A DNA stretch of 64,000 nucleotides from Rhabdophis nuchalis (taxonomy: Eukaryota > Chordata > Lepidosauria > Squamata > Natricidae), in NCBI GenBank assembly GCA_039707465.1, contig CM077645.1:160629503-160693502 (forward strand), written 5' to 3'. A program made the position numbers and the translations under genes. Under the pieces are notes generated by a model. The model was not told the DNA's origin. It saw only the letters and a program-made list of their open reading frames with translations, and made no database searches. Of the stretch, positions 20,894 through 31,189 are shown piece after piece (position 1 is the first letter of the stretch; each line of letters begins with the position of its first letter).

Positions 20894-23791
20894 CTACCCA
20901 AGGCCGGCCAGGCGAAAAAAGTGAGTCTTTAATTTTAAGCGGAAGGAGCGGAGGTCCGTGGTTGTCCTAATATCGGGGGGAAGGTCGTTCCAGAGGGCTG
21001 GGCCCGCCACAGAGAAGGCCCTTCCCCCGGGCGTCGCCCGCTGACAAAGTCTAGTGGACGGCACCCGGAGCAGTCCCTCTCTGTGGGAGCGTATCGGCCG
21101 TGAGGATGTATGAGGCAGGATCCGATCCCGCAGATAACTAGGTCCCGAGCCATGAAGCGCTTTGAAGATGATAATTAACACCTTGAAGCGCACCCGGAAG
21201 ACGACAGGTAGCCAGTGCAGCTCGCGCAAGAGCGGTGTTACGTGGGCAAACCTAGAGGTGCCCATAATTGCTCGCGCGGCTGCGTTCTGGACCAACTGAA
21301 GCCTCCGGGTGCACCTCAAGGGGAGCCCCATGTAGAGAGAGTTGCAATAATCCAGTCGGGATGTCACGAGAGCATGAGTGACTGTGCGAAGGGCGTCCCG
21401 ATCCAATAGGGGGCGCAACTGGCGTACCAGGCGAACCTGGTAAAACGCCCTCCTGGCCACGGCTGTCACTTGATCTTCCATGGACAGCCGGGTATCCAGG
21501 AGGACACCCAAGTTGCGCGCCCCATCCACAGGGGCAAGATGTTCGCCCCCTATGGCCAGCGTTGGAGAGAGCTGGTTGAATCGGGCAGCCGGAAACCACA
21601 GCCACTCGGTCTTGGTCGGGTTGAGCCTGAGTCCGTTACTTCCCATCCAGGTCCGCACGGCTTCCAGGCACTGGCACATCACCGCTACGGCATCGTTGGG
21701 GTGGTTTGGGGTAGATATGTACAGCTGGGTGTCATCAGCGTACAGGTGGTACTCCACCCCAAAGCCACGGATGATCTCACCCAGCGGCTTCATATATGCA
21801 TTAAACAGGAGAGGCGAGAGGACCGACCCCTGAGGCACCCCACATGTGAGGGGTCTCGAGGTCGACCTCTGCCCTCCTGCCAACACAAATTGCGATCGGC
21901 CAGAGAGGTAGGAGGAGAACCACCGTAACACGGTGCCTCCCACCCCCAACCCCCCCAGCCGATGCAATAGGATACCATGGTCGATGGTATCGAAAGCCGC
22001 CGAGAGGTCTAATAGGACCAGGATGGAGGAACAACCCCCATCTCTGGCCCTCCAGAGATCATCTACCAACGCGACCAATGCCGTCTCGGTGCTATGCCCG
22101 GGCCGAAAGCCGGACTGGCGCGGATCTAGATAGTCAACTTCCTCCAGGTGACGGGGAAACTGTTGTGCCACCACACTCTCAACAACCTTCGCCAAGAAGG
22201 GAAGGTTGGAGACTGGACGGTAGTTGTTCAAAAGAGCTGGGTCCAAAGAGGGCTTCTTGAGGAGGGGCCTCACCATGGCCTCTTTTAGGGAGGCAGGCAA
22301 GGAACCCTCACTCAAGGATGCGTTGATAACCCCTTGGAGCCAGCCTCGTGTCACCTCCCAGGATGCCAGTACAAGCCAGGAGGGGCACGGGTCCAATAAA
22401 CATGTGGTGGCTCGCAGTCGCCCACGTAGCCTGTCCATATCCTCGGAAGTAACGGAGTCAAACTCCTCCCAAACAAGATCTCTCTCATGGCATCCCACTG
22501 GGCCATGAATGGGGGTTAGCTCACTCTGTATCTGGGCGGTTTTCTCCTGCAGAAAAATCACAAATTCCTCTGCTCTACCCTGTAGCGGGGCTTCCCGCTC
22601 CCTCTGTTGAAGGAGGGAGCGGGTCACCCTAAACAGGGCGGCAGGGCGGTTTTCTGCGGATGCTATGAGAGTGGCACAATGATGACGTTTGGCCACCCTC
22701 AGCGCCACAATGTAAGTCCGTAAATGGGCTCTTACCTGTGTCCGGTCAGATTCAGAGCGGCTAGCCCTCCATCTTCTCTCTAGGCATCTCTTGCGGCGTT
22801 TCATCACCCGCAGCTCCTCAGTGAACCAAGGAGCCAGGGTGGTTCGCCGCCGCGAGAGAGGCCGCAAGGGCGCGACCCGATCTAAGGCTCCCACGGCCGC
22901 ACTATTCCATGCGGCCGTGAGGTCCTCCATTGGGGCGCGGGTCAGGGATACAGGAAATGGCCCAAGCGCTGTCTGGAACCCATCCGGGTCCATCAAGCGC
23001 CTGGGGCGGTACCAGATTGGTGACTCTGGTTCCGCCTCCCCGCGGAGGGGAGCAGCGGTCGGAAAGTCGAGCCGGAGAAGTGAGTGGTCTGACCATGACA
23101 AGGGTGTGATGACTATATCCCCTATACCCAGATCACTTTTCCATTGGCCCGAGACGAAGATGAGGTCCGGCGTATGTCCACCCTCGTGGGTGGGGCCCTG
23201 AATTACTTGGGTCAGGTCCATGGCCGTCATGGAAGCCATGAACTCCCGAGCTACCACGGATGATTCGCCCAACGATGGCAGGTTAAAGTCCCCCATGACT
23301 ATAAGTCTGGGGGTCTCCACTGCCACCGTAGCGATCACCTCCAGGAGCTCGGGCAGGGCTGCTGCTACATAGCGGGGAGCCAGGTATACAACCAGCAAGC
23401 CCAACTGCCTCCCTAGGCCCCACTTCACGCAGAGGGACTCACAGCCGGAAGTCTGAGGCACAATGGTCTCTCTCGGCTCAAGGCCTTCCTTAATAATGAC
23501 CGCTACCCCACCACCCCTGCCTAGGGCCCGCGGCTGATGAAATGCGCGGTAGCCTGGTGGGCACATTTCAACGAGGGGATGTCCTCCCTCGTGGCCCAAC
23601 CAGGTCTCCGCAATTCCTACCAGGTCCGGCTCCCCCTCTGACACAAGGTCACTAATGAGGGGGGCTTTGTTGACAACGGACCTGGCGTTGCAAAACATCA
23701 GCCGCAGACCCTGGCTCTGTATTCCCTGGCCACCTAGCCTGCGGGGGTTGTGGCACCCAACCGTTTGTAACCAACGGCTACGTGCCTCCAA
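20894..23791 (-). CDS. LINE endonuclease/reverse transcriptase (ORF2-like), intact
   Basis: Open frame of 965 codons. The N-terminal apurinic-type endonuclease (about residues 29-243) keeps N35 (CNARS), E62 (AETW), Y136 (YLAPR), the D168/N170 pair in GDFN, D209 (TPDLI) and D235/H236 (WSDH). A linker (about 250-500) precedes the reverse transcriptase (about 505-770) with NNYRPVSNLPF (522-532), D595/D601 in LLDLSAAFD, GVPQGSVLSP (651-660) and the catalytic Y684-A-D-D687. A conserved C-terminal region ends the protein (SRLDYCNSLYMGLPL, GPALWNDLPPDIRT). It would nick target DNA and copy its own RNA in the nucleus. Both catalytic centres look complete, so the copy may be functional or very recently dead. 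The start is the first Met of the frame; the true start could differ. Clade: CR1/L2 group of the Jockey superfamily, exact family not fixed. Confidence 0.93.
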   Translation of the reverse strand: MEARSRWLQTVGCHNPRRLGGQGIQSQGLRLMFCNARSVVNKAPLISDLVSEGEPDLVGIAETWLGHEGGHPLVEMCPPGYRAFHQPRALGRGGGVAVIIKEGLEPRETIVPQTSGCESLCVKWGLGRQLGLLVVYLAPRYVAAALPELLEVIATVAVETPRLIVMGDFNLPSLGESSVVAREFMASMTAMDLTQVIQGPTHEGGHTPDLIFVSGQWKSDLGIGDIVITPLSWSDHSLLRLDFPTAAPLRGEAEPESPIWYRPRRLMDPDGFQTALGPFPVSLTRAPMEDLTAAWNSAAVGALDRVAPLRPLSRRRTTLAPWFTEELRVMKRRKRCLERRWRASRSESDRTQVRAHLRTYIVALRVAKRHHCATLIASAENRPAALFRVTRSLLQQREREAPLQGRAEEFVIFLQEKTAQIQSELTPIHGPVGCHERDLVWEEFDSVTSEDMDRLRGRLRATTCLLDPCPSWLVLASWEVTRGWLQGVINASLSEGSLPASLKEAMVRPLLKKPSLDPALLNNYRPVSNLPFLAKVVESVVAQQFPRHLEEVDYLDPRQSGFRPGHSTETALVALVDDLWRARDGGCSSILVLLDLSAAFDTIDHGILLHRLGGLGVGGTVLRWFSSYLSGRSQFVLAGGQRSTSRPLTCGVPQGSVLSPLLFNAYMKPLGEIIRGFGVEYHLYADDTQLYISTPNHPNDAVAVMCQCLEAVRTWMGSNGLRLNPTKTEWLWFPAARFNQLSPTLAIGGEHLAPVDGARNLGVLLDTRLSMEDQVTAVARRAFYQVRLVRQLRPLLDRDALRTVTHALVTSRLDYCNSLYMGLPLRCTRRLQLVQNAAARAIMGTSRFAHVTPLLRELHWLPVVFRVRFKVLIIIFKALHGSGPSYLRDRILPHTSSRPIRSHREGLLRVPSTRLCQRATPGGRAFSVAGPALWNDLPPDIRTTTDLRSFRLKLKTHFFRLAGLG

Positions 23792-23806
23792 CCGGGAGGA
23801 AAGAAC

Positions 23807-24175
23807 TTATCTCCCCTCGGCCCTGCCCCTCCCCACGACCCTCTGGATGGGGAAGCCCTCCACCGGAATGACTTGTGTTTCCCCCCTCTTAACGGAACCA
23901 TCCGCCTCCCTCCGTCGTCTGCTGGCTCGGCCCGTTCCCTTCTGGCTAGTCTCAACCTGTCTAAACCCTCCCTCCTCCCTGGTACCCCCTAAAACAGACA
24001 ACAGCTTTTTTACTAAAAAAACCCTACACCTGCGCTTTCGCCACTTCTCCTGACTTACTAGTCCCTCATCAAAGTGTGCCCTTGATAACACAGCGGGCCA
24101 TACCTGCGAGAGGGGGGACTCTCGCAGCAAGAGAAGGCAGGCCCTTGAGTACATGCTAGGTAATACAGAGACCAC
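23807..24175 (-). CDS. Short upstream frame in the LINE leader, possible ORF1 remnant
   Basis: A 122-codon frame ends 15 bases before the start of the 965-codon frame. It is basic and Arg-rich at its C-terminal half (RASRRRREADGS) and shows no RNA-binding or zinc-finger motif that I can name. Its position fits an ORF1 or a uORF of the LINE, but it could be chance openness in GC-rich leader sequence. No function is assigned. Confidence 0.3.
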   Translation of the reverse strand: MVSVLPSMYSRACLLLLRESPLSQVWPAVLSRAHFDEGLVSQEKWRKRRCRVFLVKKLLSVLGGTREEGGFRQVETSQKGTGRASRRRREADGSVKRGETQVIPVEGFPIQRVVGRGRAEGR

Positions 24176-24574
24176 GCTGGATAAAAGGTTAAGATATTAA
24201 ATAAGGTGCGAAAGATGGTAATAAATAGATAAATATACATATATAAATATATAAATATATAAACATATGAATATTAAATATATAAAATAGTCCAGTAGGG
24301 TAATTCGGCAGATTCAAATTCGATAGTCAGATAAAATTCGGGCCATGTGCAATATAAACGGGAGATGATATAGATGAAATGATATAGATGAAATAAATAA
24401 TGTAGATGGTATAGACATATAAAGTCCAGAGTCCAAAATCCTCCAGCCCAACGAATAATATCCCTGGTGAAGCCCCACGGTGAGGTCCCAGGGGGTCCAT
24501 GCTCGTCCCAACTCTGCTTCTCCAGCCTGGCTCCGGCCTCCAGTCAGGCATTTCGACCCCTCCTCGCCTCTACT

Positions 24575-25470
24575 CGGCCTTATATTCATTTCCTGGCAAA
24601 ATGTATGGGAAAATATCATTGGGCAAAATTCCACTTAGGGTTAGGGTTATCTCCCCATGAATCCCCAGGGCAAAACGGACATCACCATTGGATTCGAGGC
24701 CCGTCGGTATGGTTAGGAGGGGACACGCCTTCTGAGCCGGCCTTATGTACATTTCTTGGCAAAATGCATGGGAAAACCCATTGGGCAAAATTCCACCTAG
24801 GGTTAGGGTTAGCTCTCCATGAATCCGTAGAGCAAAACGGACATCGCCATTGGATTGGGGGCCCATCCCTATGGTTAGGTTGGGGCACGCCTTCTGAGCC
24901 GGCCTTATATACATTTCCTGGCAAAATGCATGGGAAAATCCCATTGGGCAAAATTCCACTTAGGGTTAGGGTTAGCTCTCCATGAATTCCCGGAGCAAAA
25001 TGGACATCGCCATTGGATTCAGGGCCCGTCATTATGGTTAGGTGGGGGCACACCTTCCGAGCCGGCCTTATGTACATTTCCTGGCAAAATGCAATGGAAA
25101 ATCCCATTGGGCAAAATTCCAGCTAGGGTTAGGGTTAGCTCTCCATGAATCCGTAGAGCAAAACGGACATCGCCATTGGATTGGGGGCCCATCCCTATGG
25201 TTAGGTTGGGGCACGCCTTCTGAGCCGGCCTTATATACATTTCCTGGCAAAATGCATGGTAAAATCCCTTTGGGGAAAATTCGATTTAGGGTTAGGATTA
25301 GCTCTCCATGAATCCATAGAACAAAATGGACATCGCCATTGGATTGGGGGCCCGTCGGTATGGTTAGGTGGGGGTACACCTTCTGAGCCGACCTTATATA
25401 CATTTCCTGGCAAAATGCATGGTAAAATCCATTTGGGCAAAATTCCACTTAGGGTTAGGATTAGCTCTCC
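24575..25470 (-). repeat. Telomere-hexamer satellite, block 2b (inverted)
   Basis: Continuation of block 2a after the LINE. Two adjacent units are almost copied as a pair: the stretch from about 24,805 recurs 326 bp later from about 25,131, including the variant ATCCCTATGGTTAGGTTGGG. The block ends near 25,470, where AGCTCTCCAT runs straight into TTTGCCAGGAAAAGTG of the opposite orientation. Confidence 0.96.
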
Positions 25471-26070
25471 ATTTTGCCAGGAAAAGTGTACCCCCTCCTA
25501 ACCTTACCAACGGGGCCTGAAACCAATGGCGATGTCCGTTTTGCTCTGCGGATCCATGGAGAGCGAACCCTAACCCAAAGTGGAATTTTGCTCAATGGGA
25601 TTTTCCCATTTACTTTGACAGGAAATGTAAATAAGTGTGGCTCGTAATTCATGGCTCCTCCTAACCATACTGACGGGCCCGAATCCAATGGCGATGTCTG
25701 TTTTGGTCTGCGGATTCATGGAGAGACATCCCTAACCCTAAGTGGAATTTTGCCCAATGGGATTTTCCCCTTTATTTTACCAGGAAATGTACATAAGTGC
25801 GGCTCGGAAAGTGTGACACCTCCAAACCATACCGACGGGCCCTGAATCCAATGGCGATGTCCATTTTGCTCTGCAGATACATATGAGAGCTAACCCTAAC
25901 CCTAAGTGGAATTTTGCTCAATGTGATTTTCCCATGCATTTTGTCAGGAAATGTACATAAGTCCGGCTCGGAAGGCGTGCCCACTCCTAACCATAACGAT
26001 AGGTGCAGAATCCAAGGGCGATGTCCATTTTGCTCTTCAGATTCATTGAGAGCAAAATTTAACCCTAAGT

Positions 26071-26720
26071 GGAATTTTGCCCAATGGGATTTTCCCATGC
26101 ATTTTCCAGGAAATGTACATAAGGCCGGCTCATCAGGCATGCCCCCTCCTAAGCATACCGAAGGGCCTTGAATCCAATGGCGATGTCCGTTTTGCTCTGT
26201 GCATTCATGGAGATCAAACCCTAACCCTAAGTGGAATTTTACCCAATGGGATTTACCCATGCATTTTGCCAGGAAACATACATAAGTCCGGCTGAAAAGG
26301 TGTGCCCCCTCCTAACCACACAGAAATGTCCCGAATCCAATGGCAATGTCCATTTTGCTGTCCAGATTCATGGAGCGCTAACCCTAACCCTAAGTGGAAT
26401 TTTGCCCAATGGGATTTTCCCATGCATTTTCCAGGAAATGTACATAAGGCCGGCTCATCAGGCATGCCCCCTCCTAAGCATACCGAAGGGCCTTGAATCC
26501 AATGGCGATGTCCGTTTTGCTCTGTGCATTCATGGAGATCAAACCCTAACCCTAAGTGGAATTTTACCCAATGGGATTTACCCATGCATTTTGCCAGGAA
26601 ACATACATAAGTCCGGCTGAAAAGGTGTGCCCCCTCCTAACCACACAGAAATGTCCCGAATCCAATGGCAATGTCCATTTTGCTGTCCAGATTCATGGAG
26701 CGCTAACCCTAACCCTAAGT
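26071..26720 (+). repeat. Two-unit (325 bp) tandem duplication within the satellite
   Basis: Positions 26,071-26,395 and 26,396-26,720 are nearly identical over two adjacent, distinguishable units. Shared private variants include CATCAGGCATGCCCCCTCC, CATACCGAAGGGCCTTG and CACACAGAAATGTCCC. This is a higher-order (dimeric) repeat, more alike than neighbouring monomers. Confidence 0.92.
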
Positions 26721-27149
26721 GGAATTTTGCCCAATGGCATTTTCCCATGCAGTTTGCCCGGAAATGTACATGAGGCTGGCTCGGAAGGCATGCCCCCTCC
26801 TAACCATACCGACGGGCCTCTAATCCAATGGCGATGTCCATTTTTCTTTGCGGATTCATGGAGAGAAAACCCTAACACTAAGTGGAATTTTGCCCAATGG
26901 GATTTTCCCATGCATTTTGCCAGGAAAGATACATAAGTCCAGCTGAAAAGGCGTGCCCCCTCCCAACCATAGCAACGGGGCCCGAATCAAATGGCGATGT
27001 CCTTTTTGCTCTGCGGATTCATAGAGAGCTAACCCTAACACTAAGTGGAATTTTGGCCAAAGGGATTTTCCCATGCATTTTGCCAGAAAATGTAGATAAG
27101 GCTGGCTGAAAAGGCATGTCCCCTCCTAACCACACAGAAAGGCCCCGAA

Positions 27150-28440
27150 TCAAATGGCGATGTCCGTTTTGCTCTGCGGATTCATGGAGAGCTAACTCTA
27201 AGTGGAATTTTGCCCAACGGGCTTTTGCCATGCATTTTCCTAGGAAATGTACATAAGGCCTTGTAAGGCATGCCACCTCCTAACCGGACCGACGGGCCCC
27301 GAATCCAAGGGCGATGTCTGTTTTGCTCTGCGGATTCATGGAGAGCTAACCTAAGTGGAATTTTGCCCAATGGGATTTTCCCATTTATTTTGCGAGGAAA
27401 AATACATAAGGCATTCCGACGGGCCCCGAATCCAATGGCGATGTCCGTTTTACTCGGTGGATTCATGGAGCGCTAACCCTAAGTGGAATTTTGTTCAATG
27501 GGATTTTCCCATGCATTTTGCCAGTAAATGTGCATAAGTGCGGCTCGGAAGGCATGGCCCCTCCTAACCATACCGACGAGCCCTGAATCCAATGGCTATG
27601 TCCGTTTTGCTCTGCGGATTCATGGAGAGCTAAAAGTAATCCTAAGTTGAATTTTGCCCAAAGGGATTTTCCCATGCATTTTGCCAGGAAATGTAGGTAA
27701 GGCTGGCTGAAAAGGCGTGTCCCCTCCTAACCACACAGAAAGGCCCCGAAACCAATGGCGATGTCCATTTTGCTCTCCGGATTGATGGAGAACAAACCCT
27801 AACCCTAAGTGGAATTTTGCCCAATAGGATTTTCCCATGCATTTTTCCAGGAAACATACATAAGTCCAGCTGAAAAGGCGTGCCCCCTCCTTACCATACC
27901 GACGGGCCCCGAATCCAATGGCGATGTCCATTTTGCTCTGCGGATTCATGGAGAGCTAACTCTAAGTGGAATTTTGCCCAACGGGATTTTGCTATTCCTT
28001 TTTTTAGGAAATGTACATAAGGCCTTCTTGGAAGGCGTGCCACCTCCTAACCGGACCGACGGGCCCCGAATCCAAGGGCGATGTCTGTTTTGCTCTGCGG
28101 ATTCATGGAGAGCTAACCTAAGTGGAATTTTGCCCAATGGGATTTTCCCATTTATTTTGCGAGGAAAAATACATAAGGCCTGCTCAGAAGGCGTGCCCAC
28201 TTTTCATCATTCCGACGGGCCCCGAATCCAATGGCGATGTCCGTTTTACTCGGTGGATTCATGGAGCGCTAACCCTAAGTGGAATTTTGTTCAATGGGAT
28301 TTTCCCATGCATTTTGCCAGTAAATGTGCATAAGTGCGGCTCGGAAGGCATGGCCCCTCCTAACCATACCGACGGGCCCTGAATCCAATGGCTATGTCCG
28401 TTTTGCTCTGCGGATTCATGGAGAGCTAAAACTAACCCTA
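27150..28440 (+). repeat. Segmental duplication of several satellite units
   Basis: About 27,150-27,640 recurs at about 27,917-28,440, offset 767 bp and then 796 bp. Shared rare variants are CCATTTATTTTGCGAGGAA, TTTTACTCGGTGGATTC and CAGTAAATGTGCATAAGTGC. The first copy lacks 29 bp after CATAAGGC (about 27,412), which explains the change of offset. Confidence 0.88.
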
Positions 28441-29038
28441 AGTGGAATTTTGCCCAATGGGATTTTCCCATGCATTTTTCCAGGAAATGTACATAAGTCC
28501 GGCTGAAAAGGCGTGCCCCCTCCTAACCATACTGAAGAGCCCCGAATCCAATGGCCTTGTCCATTTTGCTCTCCAGATTCATGGAGACCAAAACCTAACT
28601 CTAAGTGGAATAAGGCCGGCTCGGATGGCGTGCCACCTCCTAACCATACCAACGGGCCCCGAATCCAATGGCGATGTCTGTTTTGCTCTGCGGATTCATG
28701 GAGGGCTAACCCTAACCCTAAGTGGAATTTCGCCCAATGGGATTTTCCCATGCATTTTGCCAGGATACGTGCATAAGGCCAGCTCGGAAGGCGTGCCCAC
28801 TTTGCTCTGCAGATTCATGGAGAGCTAACCCTAACCCTAATTAGAATTTTGCCCAATGGGATTTCCCCATGCATTTTGCCAGGAAATGTACATAAGGCTG
28901 GCCCGGAAGGCGTGCCCCCTCCTAATCATACCGATGGGCCCCGAATCCAATGGCAATGTCCGTTTTGCTCCGTTTTGCTCTGCGGATTCATGGAGAGCTA
29001 ATCCTAATCCTAAGTGAAAATCCCCAATGGGATTTTCC

Positions 29039-31189
29039 TTTGGGGTAATCCCTATCTGTAAGGGAAAAATAGTGTAAATCCCACTGTCACTACCTTCCAC
29101 TTCTGCACACACACCTCCTACTCCAACCTGCTACTTGCACTCAAATTACTTGCCCAATTTTAAATTTTCAAAGAAATACTTGGATGACAATGATAATAAT
29201 AAATGCTGTTTATGAAGACTAAACATCACTTCTTGAAAATGCCTTTTGCTTGTAAAAAGATATTAAGATGTCTGTTCTGGGGGGAAATAGCAAGGACAGC
29301 CTATCCCTATGGGAAAAGGACAACGAACACAATAGGATTTTGGTTTGGTGTACTACTTTCTTACTTTCTCGTGTTTCCTATATTTTCCAGGAAATATATA
29401 ATATTCCTATTACCGGTAATAGCTGCTTATTCCTTGATAAATGCCATTTACTTGTTTTTACTTTTTTGTAAAATATGATATTGTATTCTGTGGATGGACA
29501 CTAACAGTGCACAATTCCACAGCTGAAAATATGATAAACTCGTTTTTAGAGGCCATTAATGGAACAAACACTTGAAGAAGGAGCCTTGTCTTTTTTTTTA
29601 ATTGAAATTATTTGTATCCATGGATGCCAGATTTTCATAGGCAATGGCTTTAAAGAAGAAAAAGGAGGAGGGGGGGGGAATCTAGTATCTCTAATAGAGC
29701 ATGCTTTTTGGAATTCCTCTATATCACATTCCTATGTCTCATGCATTTCCCAAGATGCTTCAATGTCATTCTGAAATGGTTCACATTTTTCAGAGCAGTC
29801 ATACTCAAGGACGACAATAAGATATAAAGCTGGGGTTGTAACAGGAGGTTACATTGATTGGAGGAGTTGGCAAGTACCAAAATAATCAATACTCAGGCAA
29901 TTAATGGCTCTCTAAGTCTTTCATGTTGGATGTACTGTATCAGATGCTGGTTGGGTGGGCTTCTGTTGATACCATTTTTCACAAGTTGTACTCCAGGAAA
30001 ATACAGAGGTGTGCAAGATCCTGTCTTCTCTAAAAACTGTAGCCTTTATATCTTAGGATCAAAGCCCACAGCTTCTAAAATGTACACTCCATTAAGGGTT
30101 AATACACTTAATCCATTAACCCTTAATCTTAATTTAACCACATTTAGCATTTCTCTTTCAGTAGAAGTCACTAGTTTTATTTTTATAGAGCAAGTTATGC
30201 TACATTTTCCTTGGGTTTTTCTTGCATTCTTTGTTTCATATTAACCTACTGCAGAAAATCCATCAAAAGAGCCCTGATACCATTCTTGATTTACACTACA
30301 ATTTAAACTGCTCTCTTGATAAATAAAGCTAAATTCAGCCACAATCTTTTCAAAATGCTTTGAAAATCACAACTGGGGGTGTCTAAATAGCTAGCATATA
30401 TTGCGTAGATCAGAATGAGCAAGCCATTTTGCATATTTTCTGTAATCAAGCAAATATCTAAGAACTACTCAGTATTTTAGCAAAATGCTGTGTCAAAAAA
30501 CTGCACTGGGAAAGTAGCATTCTGTTACAGTTTAAGGGAAAAGAAATTCTCATGTTTCCTTTTCAAAGCAGAAAAAATATTTCAATGAAATTCTTACACA
30601 ACATAAAGTTTGCATGTCAACTTTGCTATGTAGTGGGATAAGGGTATGTATATTTGCTTTCTTTGAGCAATTATTCTCAAGTAATCTGCTGCCTCCTTGA
30701 CTTCCCACTTCAGATAACTTTTAAATACATGTCATGCTTCTCTCATGGGGTCAAGAAATAACAACCTATTGAGGCTAGAAAGCAATGTTACACCAATGCA
30801 AAGGAAGAGATATATCATCACATACATGTACTGCCAAAGGGGTGCAAGTTATGGCCTGACAGCAAATGTCTCTTTCATGATTTTATCCAAAGCCTGCATC
30901 CTGTGATCATCTCTGAGATGGACTGTAGAATAGATATTTAGAGATATAGAGCAGAAGAAGCCTTGGTACCAATAATCTAAAAACTTCAAGGATCCCTCAC
31001 TTCAAGACCCCTCAATCAAGAGACTTCAAAGACAACAGTACACCCCTTTCCCCTCCAAATAATAATAATAAATTAAAGCATCCTGAGAAAAGGTCCCGAA
31101 ACAGAAACCAGTTGCCCTGGGCAAGAAAACCTATAAGAAATAGGAAGACAGATTTTGCTGTAACAATAACTTGGTAAGAAAGATAAAAG
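29039..31189. other. Unique AT-rich non-coding DNA
   Basis: No gene is visible. The frame at 29,858-30,244 (128 codons) shows no domain or biased composition that would support it. A 12 bp perfect inverted repeat lies at 30,091-30,127. Confidence 0.6.
30091..30127. repeat. Short perfect inverted repeat
   Basis: ATTAAGGGTTAA at 30,091-30,102 and TTAACCCTTAAT at 30,116-30,127, 13 bases apart. Possibly chance. Confidence 0.6.

Larger units (their letters stand above)
20696..24574 (-). mobile_element. Near full-length CR1/L2-group LINE inserted in the satellite
   Basis: A 3,879 bp non-LTR retrotransposon on the minus strand. From its 5' end it has about 780 bp of 5' leader (24,574-23,792), a 965-codon endonuclease/RT frame, a roughly 200 bp 3' UTR with a hairpin (20,716-20,760) and an (AAT)n tail (20,696-20,722). 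It is flanked by CGGTCTTAT (20687-20695) and CGGCCTTAT (24575-24583), a 9 bp duplication with one mismatch, both belonging to the satellite unit. The satellite resumes in the same orientation, so this is a clean insertion younger than the array. Confidence 0.95.
25471..29038 (+). repeat. Telomere-hexamer satellite, block 3 (CCCTAA on + strand)
   Basis: About 22 units in the same orientation as block 1. Unit variants differ in hexamer number: CTAACCCTAACCCTAAG, CTAACCCTAAG and CTAACCTAAG all occur. Tandem and longer-range duplications of multi-unit segments are visible (see 26,071 and 27,150). The array ends near 29,038 with an incomplete unit GGGATTTTCC, and AT-rich unique sequence follows. 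Confidence 0.96.

Noticed and set aside
21215..23201. Plus-strand frames of 60-152 codons opposite the LINE
   Set aside because: They are shadows of the minus-strand 965-codon frame in GC-rich DNA.
24467..28828. Frames of up to 174 codons in the second half of the satellite
   Set aside because: Same satellite artefact. The unit length is not a multiple of three, so the peptides switch frame from unit to unit.
17831..29038. CRISPR-like array
   Set aside because: There are no unique spacers between short repeats. The whole 163 bp unit repeats, and the genome is eukaryotic.
29858..30244. 128-codon frame as a small gene
   Set aside because: No domain, no start or splice context and no composition bias. 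Its length is expected by chance in a 64 kb window.
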